Shown in pieces: positions 54,005-62,787 of a DNA stretch of 64,000 nt. A model generated the notes under the pieces. The model saw only the letters and a list, made by a program, of their open reading frames with translations, was not told where the DNA came from and made no database searches. Location: NCBI GenBank assembly GCA_013001885.1, contig JABDLD010000051.1, positions 29,493 through 93,492 of the forward strand. Reading direction: 5' to 3'. Positions within the stretch are counted from its first letter, which is position 1. The number at the start of each line of letters is the position of its first letter. The position numbers were made by a program, and so were the translations under genes. The stretch is from Lysobacterales bacterium. Lineage in GTDB: Bacteria; Pseudomonadota; Gammaproteobacteria; Xanthomonadales; SZUA-36.

Positions 54005-55942
54005 ATGACCCAGGCGCAAAGAACCATCAAGACTGTCCAGGCTTTTGCCATCATCGTTTTTTTAATCGTCTCTTTCTCTCCGGCGGTATACGCAGAACCC
54101 GCCGATCCAAAGCTGAGTAACGAGCGCTGCCTGCGCTGCCACGGCAGAGAGGGGTTCTCCCGGGAAGACGCCTTTGGCCGCGAACGTGACCTGCACGTTT
54201 CCGCCGATGTTTTTACCGACAGCGTGCACGGCGGGCAGGACTGTGTCGGTTGCCACCAGGACATCACCAAGGCGCCCCATCGCAAGGGTATCGAACGTAA
54301 AGTCGGCTGCGTCCAGTGTCACATGGAGGAATGGGGCAAGGCCCAGGCGAACGGCACGGCTGGAGACGGCAGCAAACTGGAAAAAGTCGTTGACCATATC
54401 GAGAGCTATATGGACTCCATGCATGCACGCCCTCGTATCGACGACCAGTCGCGCACCAACGCTACTTGCTACGACTGCCACGGCTCGCATGACGTGAAGG
54501 CGGTTGACCGCGCATCCCGCTCGTCGAATTTCATGGCCATGCCGGAGGTATGCGGCACCTGTCACGAGGAGGTGCTCGATACTTATAAGACTTCAGTTCA
54601 CGGCACCGAGGTGGCAAACGGCAACAACGATGCGGCTGTCTGCAGCGATTGCCATTCCAGGCACGGTGTCGAAGCCGTCGGGGACGATCAGAGCCGGGTA
54701 GAGATCACCCATCAATGCGGCAACTGCCATGAGGACAGCCTGAAATCCTACAAGAGCACCTATCACGGCAAGATCACGCAACTGGGTTACGGTGAAACCG
54801 CCAAGTGCTACGACTGTCATGGATTCCATGAAATACAACGCGTTGAAAACCCGGCTTCGAAAATGCACGTGGACAACCGCCAGGAGACCTGCCAGAACTG
54901 CCACGAGGGCGCGCCGGAAGGCTTCATCACGTTTCAGCCGCACGGCGACGCGCATGATTTTGAGAAGTACCCTCAGATGTGGCTGGCTTCCAATTTCATG
55001 ATTGGCCTGCTGATCGGTACCTTCGCATTTTTCTGGTTGCATTCGGCCCTGTGGTTTCATCGTGAATGGAAAGACCGGAAAGAAGGCAAGAACCGGCCTC
55101 ATGTACTGACCGAAGCCATTCCTTCGGGTAAAACTCATTTCCGGCGGTTCAATCGCTGGTGGCGCCTGGCGCACCTGACTGGCGCCATCTCCATCATGAC
55201 GCTCTCCCTGACCGGCATAACCGTTCTGTATGCCGAAAGCTTCTGGGCGCCTTACGTTATGAAATTCCTGGGTGGTCCGGAGACGGCGGGCTATATTCAC
55301 CGGGTTGGCGCCATCGGCTTCATGGGTGTCTTTTTCATTCACCTGATTTATTTTGCAATCCGTATCGGGAAGAACTGGCGTACCTTTGAATGGTTTGGTC
55401 CGGATTCCCTGGTGCCCAACTTGAATGATCTCAACGATGCCGTTGCGATGTTCCGCTGGTTCTTCGGCCTTGGGCCCCGTCCGGAACTGGAGCGTTACAG
55501 TTACTGGGAAAAATTCGATTACTGGGCGCCGTTCTGGGGCATGACGATCATCGGAATCAGCGGATTGATCATGTGGTACCCGCTGTTTTTCGCTTCCTTC
55601 CTGCCGGGCTGGGCTTTCAACGTGGCTTCGATCGTGCACGGCGAAGAGGCTTTCCTGGCGATCGTGTTCCTGTTCACGGTGCATTTCTTCAACAACCACT
55701 TCAGGCCGGATAACTTTCCGCAGAATACAACCATGTTCACCGGCCGCGTGCCGCTGGAAACCTACAAGCACGAGCACCGGCGCGAATATGAACGCCTGCG
55801 CGCTTCCGGCGAATTGGACAGGTTCCTGGTGGACGCGCCCACGGAACCGCAGGCCGCGAGCGCCAGCCTGTTGGGCGCCACGCTGATCACGTTTGGCCTG
55901 TTCCTGCTGACGCTCGTGATCCTGGGCTTCTTTGGGGTGTGA
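54005..55942 (+). CDS. Nonaheme cytochrome c fused to membrane cytochrome b
   Basis: 645 residues. Signal peptide (1-30); nine CXXCH sites between about 39 and 300 (CLRCH, CVGCH, CVQCH, CYDCH, CGTCH, CSDCH, CGNCH, CYDCH, CQNCH); then a cytochrome b domain from about 330 with helices carrying His (WLHSALWFH, RLAHLTGAI, YIHRVGAIGF, HGEEAFLA, VHFFNNHF) and a last helix at the end. It joins in one chain what the 50.1-52.1 kb pair has as two proteins. It probably links the quinone pool to periplasmic acceptors or donors. AAGGA precedes the ATG. Confidence 0.87.
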   Translation: MTQAQRTIKTVQAFAIIVFLIVSFSPAVYAEPADPKLSNERCLRCHGREGFSREDAFGRERDLHVSADVFTDSVHGGQDCVGCHQDITKAPHRKGIERKVGCVQCHMEEWGKAQANGTAGDGSKLEKVVDHIESYMDSMHARPRIDDQSRTNATCYDCHGSHDVKAVDRASRSSNFMAMPEVCGTCHEEVLDTYKTSVHGTEVANGNNDAAVCSDCHSRHGVEAVGDDQSRVEITHQCGNCHEDSLKSYKSTYHGKITQLGYGETAKCYDCHGFHEIQRVENPASKMHVDNRQETCQNCHEGAPEGFITFQPHGDAHDFEKYPQMWLASNFMIGLLIGTFAFFWLHSALWFHREWKDRKEGKNRPHVLTEAIPSGKTHFRRFNRWWRLAHLTGAISIMTLSLTGITVLYAESFWAPYVMKFLGGPETAGYIHRVGAIGFMGVFFIHLIYFAIRIGKNWRTFEWFGPDSLVPNLNDLNDAVAMFRWFFGLGPRPELERYSYWEKFDYWAPFWGMTIIGISGLIMWYPLFFASFLPGWAFNVASIVHGEEAFLAIVFLFTVHFFNNHFRPDNFPQNTTMFTGRVPLETYKHEHRREYERLRASGELDRFLVDAPTEPQAASASLLGATLITFGLFLLTLVILGFFGV

Positions 55943-55979
55943 TGCCGCGGAGGCTGAGTCGGAGTATTATTGAACTAGC

Positions 55980-57080
55980 ATGAAAAAAATCCTTACAGGA
56001 ATTTCAACAGCGTTGCTCCTGGCAGCTTGTGGCAACGACACTGAGCCCGTTGCACCTGCGGTTGATATCGGGGCCGGAAAGGCCATCGTGGAAAACAGCT
56101 GCACGGGTTGCCACACGCTTGAAGGCCGGGGAAAAACGGCAAAGATTCCCAACCTGGCTGCCCAGCCGGCTGAATACCTGGTGGACGCTATGCGTGCCTA
56201 CCGCGAGGGAGAGCGTCACCACGCCGCTTTGCGGGATATGATTGCCGGTTTCAGCCCGGCAGACATCAATAACATAGCCGGCTTTTTTGCCAGTCTGCCG
56301 CCCGTTCAATCTGTTCCGGATGAACCCACTACAGGCTCCGCATACAGCCGGGGTGCGAAAGTGGCCGCCGCGTGTATTGAGTGTCATGGCGAGCGTGGAT
56401 TCAGCGCCACGCCAGGCGTCCCCAGCCTGGCGGGCCAGCACCCCGCTTACCTGATCGTGGCGACACAGGAATACGCTAATGGCAGCCGGGGCCACGCGGA
56501 AAAAGAATCGATGCTGAGCGGCCTGGCCAATCTGGACATCGAGAAAATGGCCATGTATTTCGCTGCCCAGACGCCGGAACTTCGCGATCCGCCGCCGTTC
56601 GGTGATGCCGATGCGGGCGAACCGCTCACGGCGATCTGCGGCGGCTGTCACGGCGCCCGCGGCATAGGAGATGATCCCCTTGTGCCGAACCTGGCGGGGC
56701 AGGAACCTGTGTACCTGGTCAACGCAATCAAGGCCTATCGCGACCATCAACGCGGTCACGAAGGCATGATCACGGACCTGCTCGATGAAGAAATCGACCA
56801 CATCGCAGCGTTTTATTCCATTCAGGCTGCCGGTTCAGCCAGCGATGCCGGTGAGCCGGCAGCAGAAGTGATCGCCAAGTGCGAGCGCTGCCACGGTCAG
56901 GCCGCGGGACAGTCCAACATGGTCGTGCCGTCCCTCAAAGGCCAGAAGCAGGACTACCTGCTGCGCGTTATGCAGGAGTATCGTGACGGCGAACGCGGTA
57001 ATTCGATGATGCACAAGATGAGCGCCGGGTACAGCGATGAACTGTTAGAGGAAATTGCGGCCTACTACGCCAGCCATTAG
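55980..57080 (+). CDS. Tetraheme cytochrome c4-like lipoprotein
   Basis: 366 residues. Lipobox LLAAC; four class I cytochrome c repeats of about 85 residues, each with one site (CTGCH, CIECH, CGGCH, CERCH) and the c4 pattern (PNLAGQEPVYLVNAIKAYRD, split). A doubled version of two-heme cytochrome c4. Periplasmic electron carrier. It starts 37 bases after the nonaheme fusion and ends in a 4-base overlap with the convergent gene. Confidence 0.88.
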   Translation: MKKILTGISTALLLAACGNDTEPVAPAVDIGAGKAIVENSCTGCHTLEGRGKTAKIPNLAAQPAEYLVDAMRAYREGERHHAALRDMIAGFSPADINNIAGFFASLPPVQSVPDEPTTGSAYSRGAKVAAACIECHGERGFSATPGVPSLAGQHPAYLIVATQEYANGSRGHAEKESMLSGLANLDIEKMAMYFAAQTPELRDPPPFGDADAGEPLTAICGGCHGARGIGDDPLVPNLAGQEPVYLVNAIKAYRDHQRGHEGMITDLLDEEIDHIAAFYSIQAAGSASDAGEPAAEVIAKCERCHGQAAGQSNMVVPSLKGQKQDYLLRVMQEYRDGERGNSMMHKMSAGYSDELLEEIAAYYASH

Positions 57081-57835
57081 TGCCGGCTGGAAACGTGCTC
57101 CGGCACCCGGTAAATCCACATCTGGTACATCGAGATCACCCACATCACGGCAAACGACAGTCCGTTGGCTGCGCCCGCAATCAGCACGACCCAGGCAAAC
57201 GGCGGCTGCACCTTGGTAACGTACCAGCCCAGCACGTCCACGATCACGCCGGCAAACGGCGTTGCGATGATGGCGCTCTTGATCCACACCGGGCGCATAT
57301 AGGCGTGGCTGAAAATAAAACCGACGATGAAAAAGATGAACGTCAGGCCGAACAGGTGGATGTGTGAAACGCGCACCAGCGTGAATACGTCGGCACCTGT
57401 GTCCTGTGCGACCACTTCCTGGACATTCTCAAAACCATCCAGGTTGGACAGGTGGGGATTGCTGCCGTCATGGCAGCTCAGGCAATTGTCCACCACGATC
57501 GTTTCGATTTCGGCATTGAAAGCCCTTTTGTTTGCGCCCTCCCGAATCCAGTCCAGCATGATCGCCAGGTCTTTCTGCGGCAGCATGCCTGACATCGGGC
57601 CGCGCAGGGCTTTTTCCAGCGGTGTGATCTCTTTGCTGCCGCTGTAAGTAATCTTGATGTCCTCCACCGACAGCCCGGGTCTGCCATCCGCCGAGGAGTG
57701 GGCTGCAAAAATATAGAGCATCGCGAACAGGTAGCCGAGGCCCAGGACCAGCAGCGCACCCGTAAACAGGGTGCGCATGCTGGTTGGCAACTCCTGGAAG
57801 TGCCGGTAAAGACGGTGGATAGGTTCTTCATTCAT
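57077..57835 (-). CDS. Membrane protein with one c-type heme motif
   Basis: 252 residues. A helix at about 20-44, then a periplasmic part of 100 residues with one CLSCH in VVDNCLSCHDG, then four helices (about 152-250) with His in VSHIHLFG and FSHAYM. Similar chains are widespread in aquatic Gammaproteobacteria, sometimes under an odd database name unrelated to their sequence. Probably a heme-containing membrane electron carrier. Last of a minus-strand set with two soluble cytochromes. Confidence 0.75.
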   Translation of the reverse strand: MNEEPIHRLYRHFQELPTSMRTLFTGALLVLGLGYLFAMLYIFAAHSSADGRPGLSVEDIKITYSGSKEITPLEKALRGPMSGMLPQKDLAIMLDWIREGANKRAFNAEIETIVVDNCLSCHDGSNPHLSNLDGFENVQEVVAQDTGADVFTLVRVSHIHLFGLTFIFFIVGFIFSHAYMRPVWIKSAIIATPFAGVIVDVLGWYVTKVQPPFAWVVLIAGAANGLSFAVMWVISMYQMWIYRVPEHVSSRH

Positions 57836-57862
57836 GAGTTGGTGTGCCCCGGGCTATCTAAT

Positions 57863-58180
57863 TTATTTTTCCAGCGTGGCGTAGTAGGCAGCGAGGTTTG
57901 CCATGTCCTGTTCACTGAGCTCTTCGACCGTCATGGCCATCAGGCCGCCTTCGTCTGTCCTTTCACCTGATTTGTAAGCCTTGAGCTGTTCCACGAGATA
58001 GGCTTCGTCCATTCCGGCCAGGGCGGGCGTCCCGTCGCCGCCTTTGCCGTCCTCACCATGGCAGTCAATGCAATCCATTGAAGCCAGTTCTTCACCTGCG
58101 GCAGCGTCACCGCCCGCATGGAGGGTACCGCAAGCCAGAAAAAACACAAACGTCAGGGTGATCATTATTCGGGTATTCAC
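57863..58180 (-). CDS. Monoheme class I cytochrome c
   Basis: 105 residues. Signal peptide (1-22), site CIDCHGEDGKGGDG and a distal Met in LMAMTVEEL, as in c5/c553-like carriers. Between the tetraheme cytochrome (21 bases upstream) and the membrane protein (27 bases downstream), so likely one operon. Confidence 0.88.
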   Translation of the reverse strand: MNTRIMITLTFVFFLACGTLHAGGDAAAGEELASMDCIDCHGEDGKGGDGTPALAGMDEAYLVEQLKAYKSGERTDEGGLMAMTVEELSEQDMANLAAYYATLEK

Positions 58181-58201
58181 GTTCTGGTTCTCCTATCGGG
58201 T

Positions 58202-59443
58202 TTACTGATCAATCGGTTCTTCGCAAGGCAGTTCGATATACACCACGGCCTTGGGTTCACTGGCGGCAAAGAACTCGACGATGCGCTCGATGTCGGACTC
58301 ACTCAGCGGTGTGGACATGGCGTGCATGGTCGAGTTGCCGCGGGTCTTGCTGATATAGGCCTGCAGTGCGCTCGCCAGGTAATTTCGGTCCTGGCCGGCC
58401 AGCATCGGGAAACGCGGATCAGTGCTGTTTCCCCCTGCACCGTGACAGCGTTCGCACCGTTCAATCCATTCGGACGTCGTCAGCGGCGCGCGCACGTTGC
58501 GCCTGACCGGTTCCTGGCTCGCATAAAACGCAGCCAGGTTCTCGATGTCCGCTTCGCTCAGGAATTCAACCGCTCCATACATCTGTTCATGATTACGTTT
58601 ACCGGTCTTGTAGGCCAGCATGGCCTTGCTGAAATAGCGGGCGTCCTGCCCGGCCAGTGTCGGCATATCGGCGCCGCTGGCGTTCCCGTCGTCGCCGTGG
58701 CAGGAAGCACAGGGCCCGGCGAGCTCTTTGCCCAAGTCAACGTTCCCATCGCCCATGGTGGCCGTGCGAACGGGTTCCTGCACCGCGTAAAACACGCCCA
58801 TCCTGTACAGGGTTTCCTCGCTGAGACCGGCAGCCAGCTTGGCCATCAGTTTGTGATTGCGGCCACCGTCAACATAGGCTTGCATGGACTCGACGAAATA
58901 TTCGGCATCCTGGGCGCTCAGGTTGGGCATGCCGGATGCCGAACTGTTGCCGTCTTCGCCGTGACACTTGACACACTTTTTCATGTCATCGCGGATGCCG
59001 GCAAAAGGATCGGCGCCATCCATCTCGATCTGGACCGGCTCCCCCCCTTCGGTTGGTTCCGGTCGAGCGGGAATAAGAGAGGCGTAGTAGGCAGAAACGG
59101 CCAACAGGGCCTCATCATTGAGAAACCCGGTTGCATGGTTCATGGAATCGATCCGGCGTGTGCGTGTCTGGTAGGCCTGCAGGACACGATACAGGTAGAC
59201 CGTGCGCTGACCGGCCAGGTTTGGAAGGCCGGGCGCCGTGCTTTTTCCGTCGATGCCGTGACAGTCGCTACAGGCTCTGGCGGCGACATTTTTGCCCAGG
59301 TCGAGCATGTTACGGGAAGGCAGAAGCGCGGACCGTTCGAGGCTGTTGATTGCTTGGGTGGTAGCCGAACCCTGGGCTGAGGCAGTCACCGGAAACAGCA
59401 TTAATGCTGCGGAAACTGCCATAGCCTGAAGGGCTTTGTTCAT
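58202..59443 (-). CDS. Tetraheme cytochrome c4-like protein
   Basis: 413 residues. Signal peptide cleaved near ASAQ; four cytochrome c repeats with CSDCH, CVKCH, CASCH and CERCH, each followed by GMPNLSAQ- or DMPTLAGQ-like segments. A counterpart to the lipoprotein at 55.98 kb but soluble. First gene of the three-gene minus-strand operon; TTATAT at about 59486 may be its -10. Confidence 0.88.
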   Translation of the reverse strand: MNKALQAMAVSAALMLFPVTASAQGSATTQAINSLERSALLPSRNMLDLGKNVAARACSDCHGIDGKSTAPGLPNLAGQRTVYLYRVLQAYQTRTRRIDSMNHATGFLNDEALLAVSAYYASLIPARPEPTEGGEPVQIEMDGADPFAGIRDDMKKCVKCHGEDGNSSASGMPNLSAQDAEYFVESMQAYVDGGRNHKLMAKLAAGLSEETLYRMGVFYAVQEPVRTATMGDGNVDLGKELAGPCASCHGDDGNASGADMPTLAGQDARYFSKAMLAYKTGKRNHEQMYGAVEFLSEADIENLAAFYASQEPVRRNVRAPLTTSEWIERCERCHGAGGNSTDPRFPMLAGQDRNYLASALQAYISKTRGNSTMHAMSTPLSESDIERIVEFFAASEPKAVVYIELPCEEPIDQ

Positions 59444-59546
59444 GATTGTTTTTCTCCGGCCAGGAAAAAATAGCGCCTGGGGGCAATATAACCCGTTTGC
59501 CGCACCCAGAGCGAGCCTTGCCTGCGCGCCGACTGCCTCAACTGTG

Positions 59547-60857
59547 TCACGCTACCGCCAGATAATGCACCAGCAGCGCAAACCGATCAATATTCGAGGG
59601 ATCGATCTCTTCAGGCAGGGGCACCTTCACCACGTGGCCGGATCCCGGCGCGATTTCAACGGCAGATCCGTCGCGGCCGACGATGGATTCAAGTACAAAA
59701 GACCGGTTGCCCCGGGGAGTCACCAACTCCATGCGGTCACCGGTTTCGAACCGGTTTTTTACATCCACCGTCAGCCAGCCGTCCTGGCAATCGATGACAT
59801 CGCCCACGAATTGCTGGCGGTCGCTCCTGGATGCGCCGCGCTCGTAGTTCTGGTACTCGCCCGGCGGGTGGCGGCGGTAGAAGCCCTCGGTGTAGCCGCG
59901 GTTGGAGAGGCCCTCCAGTTCCTCCATCATCGCCATGTCGAACGGCCGCCCCGCCGCCGCGTCTTCGATGGCGCGGCGGTAAACCTGGGTGGTGCGGGCC
60001 GTGTAGTAAAAAGACTTGGTGCGGCCCTCGATTTTCAGCGAATCGATCCCCATCGCCGCCAGCGTGTGAACATGCTGTGCGGCTCTCAGGTCTTTGGAGT
60101 TCATGATGTAGGTGCCGTGCTCGTCCTCGTAAGCCGGCATCAGTTCACCGGGGCGGGTCTCCTCTTCCAGTAACGCCAGAGGGAGTTCACTGTTATCCGG
60201 TTCAATTGGGACGATATCACCGGTGCAGGTCTCACGCGCTTCCCGCATGTTGTACTTCCAGCGGCACGTGTTGGTGCAGGCGCCCTGGTTGGAGTCGCGG
60301 TGCGACATGTAGCCCGACAGCAGGCAGCGTCCGGAATAGGCGATACACAGCGCGCCATGGACGAAAACCTCCAGCTCGATGTCCGGGCATTCTTCGCGAA
60401 TCTCGGCCACCTCTTTCAGCGACAGCTCGCGCGACAGGATGATGCGCTTCAGTCCCAGGCCCTGCCAGAATCTGACGGTTGCATAATTGACAGCGTTGGA
60501 CTGCACCGAGAGATGGATCGGCATGTCCGGCCAGCGTTCACGCACCATCATGATCAGGCCCGGATCGGACATGATCAGCGCGTCCGGGCCCATCGCAACG
60601 ATCGGTTCCAGGTCGGCCAGGTAAGTGCGCACCTTGTTGTTGTGCGGCGAGAGGTTGCTGGCCAGGAAAAAAAGCTTTCCCCGGGTGTGGGCTTCTTCAA
60701 TACCCTGCGCGAGCACGTTTTCCCTGCTGAATTCATTATTTCGCACGCGCAGGCTGTAGCGGGGCTGGCCGGCGTACACTGCATCGGCACCGTACGCAAA
60801 AGCGTAGCGCATGTTTTTCAGGCTGCCGGCGGGGGAGAGCAATTCGGGTTTCTTCAT
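59547..60857 (-). CDS. trhP: U32 family protein TrhP (tRNA uridine-34 hydroxylation)
   Basis: 436 residues from ATG at 60857. U32 signature ELEVFVHGALCIAYSGRC plus the later CTNTCRWKYN, whose Cys residues bind an Fe-S cluster; N-terminus KPELLSPAGSLKNMRYAFAYGADAVYAG. E. coli TrhP (YegQ) helps make 5-hydroxyuridine in tRNA. The protein is named a peptidase in old annotation. A perfect-looking FNR half-sites pair lies 27 bases upstream, between it and the divergent octaheme gene. Confidence 0.88.
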   Translation of the reverse strand: MKKPELLSPAGSLKNMRYAFAYGADAVYAGQPRYSLRVRNNEFSRENVLAQGIEEAHTRGKLFFLASNLSPHNNKVRTYLADLEPIVAMGPDALIMSDPGLIMMVRERWPDMPIHLSVQSNAVNYATVRFWQGLGLKRIILSRELSLKEVAEIREECPDIELEVFVHGALCIAYSGRCLLSGYMSHRDSNQGACTNTCRWKYNMREARETCTGDIVPIEPDNSELPLALLEEETRPGELMPAYEDEHGTYIMNSKDLRAAQHVHTLAAMGIDSLKIEGRTKSFYYTARTTQVYRRAIEDAAAGRPFDMAMMEELEGLSNRGYTEGFYRRHPPGEYQNYERGASRSDRQQFVGDVIDCQDGWLTVDVKNRFETGDRMELVTPRGNRSFVLESIVGRDGSAVEIAPGSGHVVKVPLPEEIDPSNIDRFALLVHYLAVA

Positions 60858-60883
60858 GTTTTTAATTGTAACCAATAAACCAT

Positions 60884-60897
60884 TTGATCAAGATCAT
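60884..60897. promoter_or_regulatory. FNR box between trhP and the octaheme cytochrome
   Basis: TTGATCAAGATCAT matches the FNR consensus at 9 of 10 positions, the best match in the window. It is not at -41.5 of an obvious -10 for the plus-strand gene; TAGTAT at 60944-60949 would put it near -65.5. On the other side it would cover the trhP promoter. Confidence 0.55.
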
Positions 60898-60923
60898 GGA
60901 AACTGCAAATAGTGCGCAGAATT

Positions 60924-60937
60924 GGATGAATTATTGC
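60924..60937 (+). promoter_or_regulatory. Weak sigma-54-like element before the octaheme cytochrome
   Basis: GGATGAATTATTGC gives the GG-10 bases-GC spacing and a perfect TTGC at -12, but the -24 half is only TGGAT. It would place the start near 60949. Listed because the neighbouring operon has a strong sigma-54 promoter. Confidence 0.25.
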
Positions 60938-61017
60938 GCCGGGTAGTATGTAAGCTTGAGTTAATGAGGGATGATGCGCCATGAGACAAACTCACTTTCA
61001 TGTACGAGGAGACGGTA

Positions 61018-62619
61018 GTGAAAAGGTTAGTAAGAAAGGTCCATTCATCCACATACACCCATTGGCTGATCGCGGTTATTGCAGGTGTTTTGCTGCTGGC
61101 TCTAACCGGCACGGCCGCCGCCCAGTACGAAGATTACGATGGGCCCGAGTCATGTAAGCAGTGTCACGAGGAAAACTACAACCAGTGGAAGGCCTCCGGC
61201 CATCCTTACAAGCTGATGAAGGGCGAAGAAGCCCGACACCGCGCGATTCCCTTGCCTGAAGGTTCAGACTGGGATGATATTTCCTACGTCATCGGCGGTT
61301 ACAAGTGGAAATCACGGTACATGGACTCAAACGGTTACATCATCACTAACGACTCGACTACGGCAGGCGGTAATACGCAGTACAACTACCTGACCGGCGA
61401 GTGGAGCAACTACCACGCGGACGAGGCCAACGGCACCAAGCCTTACAACTGCGGCCGGTGCCACACTACTGGTTGGATCGCTGACGAAGATACATCCACT
61501 CCCGAAGGCAAACAGGATGGCCTGGAAGGAATCCACGGCACCTTCTTTGCCGGCGGCATCCAGTGTGAACAGTGCCACGGTCCGGGTTTCGGTTCGATGA
61601 ACGTGGACTATACGGCCGAGGCGTGTGGTGAATGCCATATCCGCGGTGACGCGGACACTATTCCAGCCAGCGGCGGCTTTATCAGGCACCACGAACAGTA
61701 CAATGAACACCTGGCTGGCGCACACGGCGCAGTAGAATGCGGAACCTGCCACAATCCGCACAAACGGGGCGAGTTCTCGATTTGGAAGGATGGCGAAGAG
61801 CATGGCCCGAACGACTCCACGACCGGGGCTGTCTGTGGCGTGAGTTGCCATACAGACAAGATGGAATCTTATTCGAAGACCTCCATGTACGACTATGGCG
61901 TTGAATGCAAAGACTGCCATATGCCTTACGCCACGAAGTCTGCAAAGGCACTGGGTCCGGTTGTGGACGGTAATCAGACCAAAGGCGATGTGCAAACGCA
62001 TATTTTCTACATTGATACAGATCCGATGGCCAATATGTTTACCGAGGACGGCGGCTTCGTGAAACTGGACGGAGATGGCAAAGCAGCAGTGACGATGAAT
62101 TTTGCCTGCCAGCGCTGCCACGAAACGGCCTCGCTGGATGAACTGGCGCTGTTCGCAGAAGACTTCCACGACGAGAACAAGGGTCTCGAGAACTTCGGCA
62201 TTGATCCCGGCCTGAGCGGAACCTGGTGGAACCCGACCAAGAGCGGTGAAGGTTTCCTGATCGAGGTTGACTCCAACAAGTTCATGTACGTTTCACTGTA
62301 TACCTATGGTCCTGACGGCGAGCAGACCTGGCTGGTTGCGGCGCTTACATCGGCCAGCGGCACAACGGCCAACGTAACGGTCTACATACCATCGGGCGGA
62401 ACCTGGGGCGATCCGAGCGGCGCCGCAACCGACATTGAGTGGGGAACGGGTCAGTTCAACTTCCCGACCTGCACTGCCGGCAGCTTCACGATCACGCCAA
62501 ACCAGGCAATGATGGATATGGGCTTCACCGAACTGTCCTATGACCTGGAACGGATTCTTCCCTCTGGAACGGCCTGCCCGACCTTCGTGAATAACGAAAT
62601 GGCAGCTGCAACCCGTTAA
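61018..62619 (+). CDS. Octaheme c-type cytochrome with C-terminal accessory domain
   Basis: 533 residues from GTG at 61018, which has GAGGAG 6 bases upstream; ATG at 61000 lacks a site. Signal peptide (about 1-36, cleavage AAAQ). Eight heme sites: CKQCH, CGRCH, CEQCH, CGECH, CGTCH, CGVSCH (a CX3CH variant), CKDCH, CQRCH, in a cytochrome c554-like arrangement. Residues about 395-533 form a beta-rich domain (LSGTWWNPTKSGEGFLIEV, TWLVAALTSASG) without hemes, of a kind found on exported proteins. Electron partner unknown. Confidence 0.87.
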   Translation: MKRLVRKVHSSTYTHWLIAVIAGVLLLALTGTAAAQYEDYDGPESCKQCHEENYNQWKASGHPYKLMKGEEARHRAIPLPEGSDWDDISYVIGGYKWKSRYMDSNGYIITNDSTTAGGNTQYNYLTGEWSNYHADEANGTKPYNCGRCHTTGWIADEDTSTPEGKQDGLEGIHGTFFAGGIQCEQCHGPGFGSMNVDYTAEACGECHIRGDADTIPASGGFIRHHEQYNEHLAGAHGAVECGTCHNPHKRGEFSIWKDGEEHGPNDSTTGAVCGVSCHTDKMESYSKTSMYDYGVECKDCHMPYATKSAKALGPVVDGNQTKGDVQTHIFYIDTDPMANMFTEDGGFVKLDGDGKAAVTMNFACQRCHETASLDELALFAEDFHDENKGLENFGIDPGLSGTWWNPTKSGEGFLIEVDSNKFMYVSLYTYGPDGEQTWLVAALTSASGTTANVTVYIPSGGTWGDPSGAATDIEWGTGQFNFPTCTAGSFTITPNQAMMDMGFTELSYDLERILPSGTACPTFVNNEMAAATR

Positions 62620-62664
62620 ACTACAATTAGCTGAATTTATTCAGCATCCAAAAATAAACACTGA

Positions 62665-62689
62665 GCCGCCCGCAAGGGCGGCTTTTTTT
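62665..62689 (+). terminator. Intrinsic terminator after the octaheme gene
   Basis: Stem GCCGCCC/GGGCGGC (62665-62671 with 62676-62682), GCAA loop, then seven T. It lies 45 bases after the stop. Confidence 0.93.
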
Positions 62690-62787
62690 ATACCCGGTTT
62701 TTATGAGAGTTGACTGGTGGATGACAAGGCGGTCTCTGATGGCTAGACTCCTTGCTCAGCCTGTCCGGGACCACCAGAGGATTTTTA

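Noticed and set aside
54593..55777. Minus-strand frame of 394 codons opposite the nonaheme/cytochrome b gene
   Set aside because: Shadow of a gene with heme motifs and membrane helices; no ribosome site.
58118..59380. Plus-strand frame of 420 codons opposite the tetraheme cytochrome
   Set aside because: The minus strand has four clear cytochrome c repeats and a signal peptide; the plus frame is a shadow.
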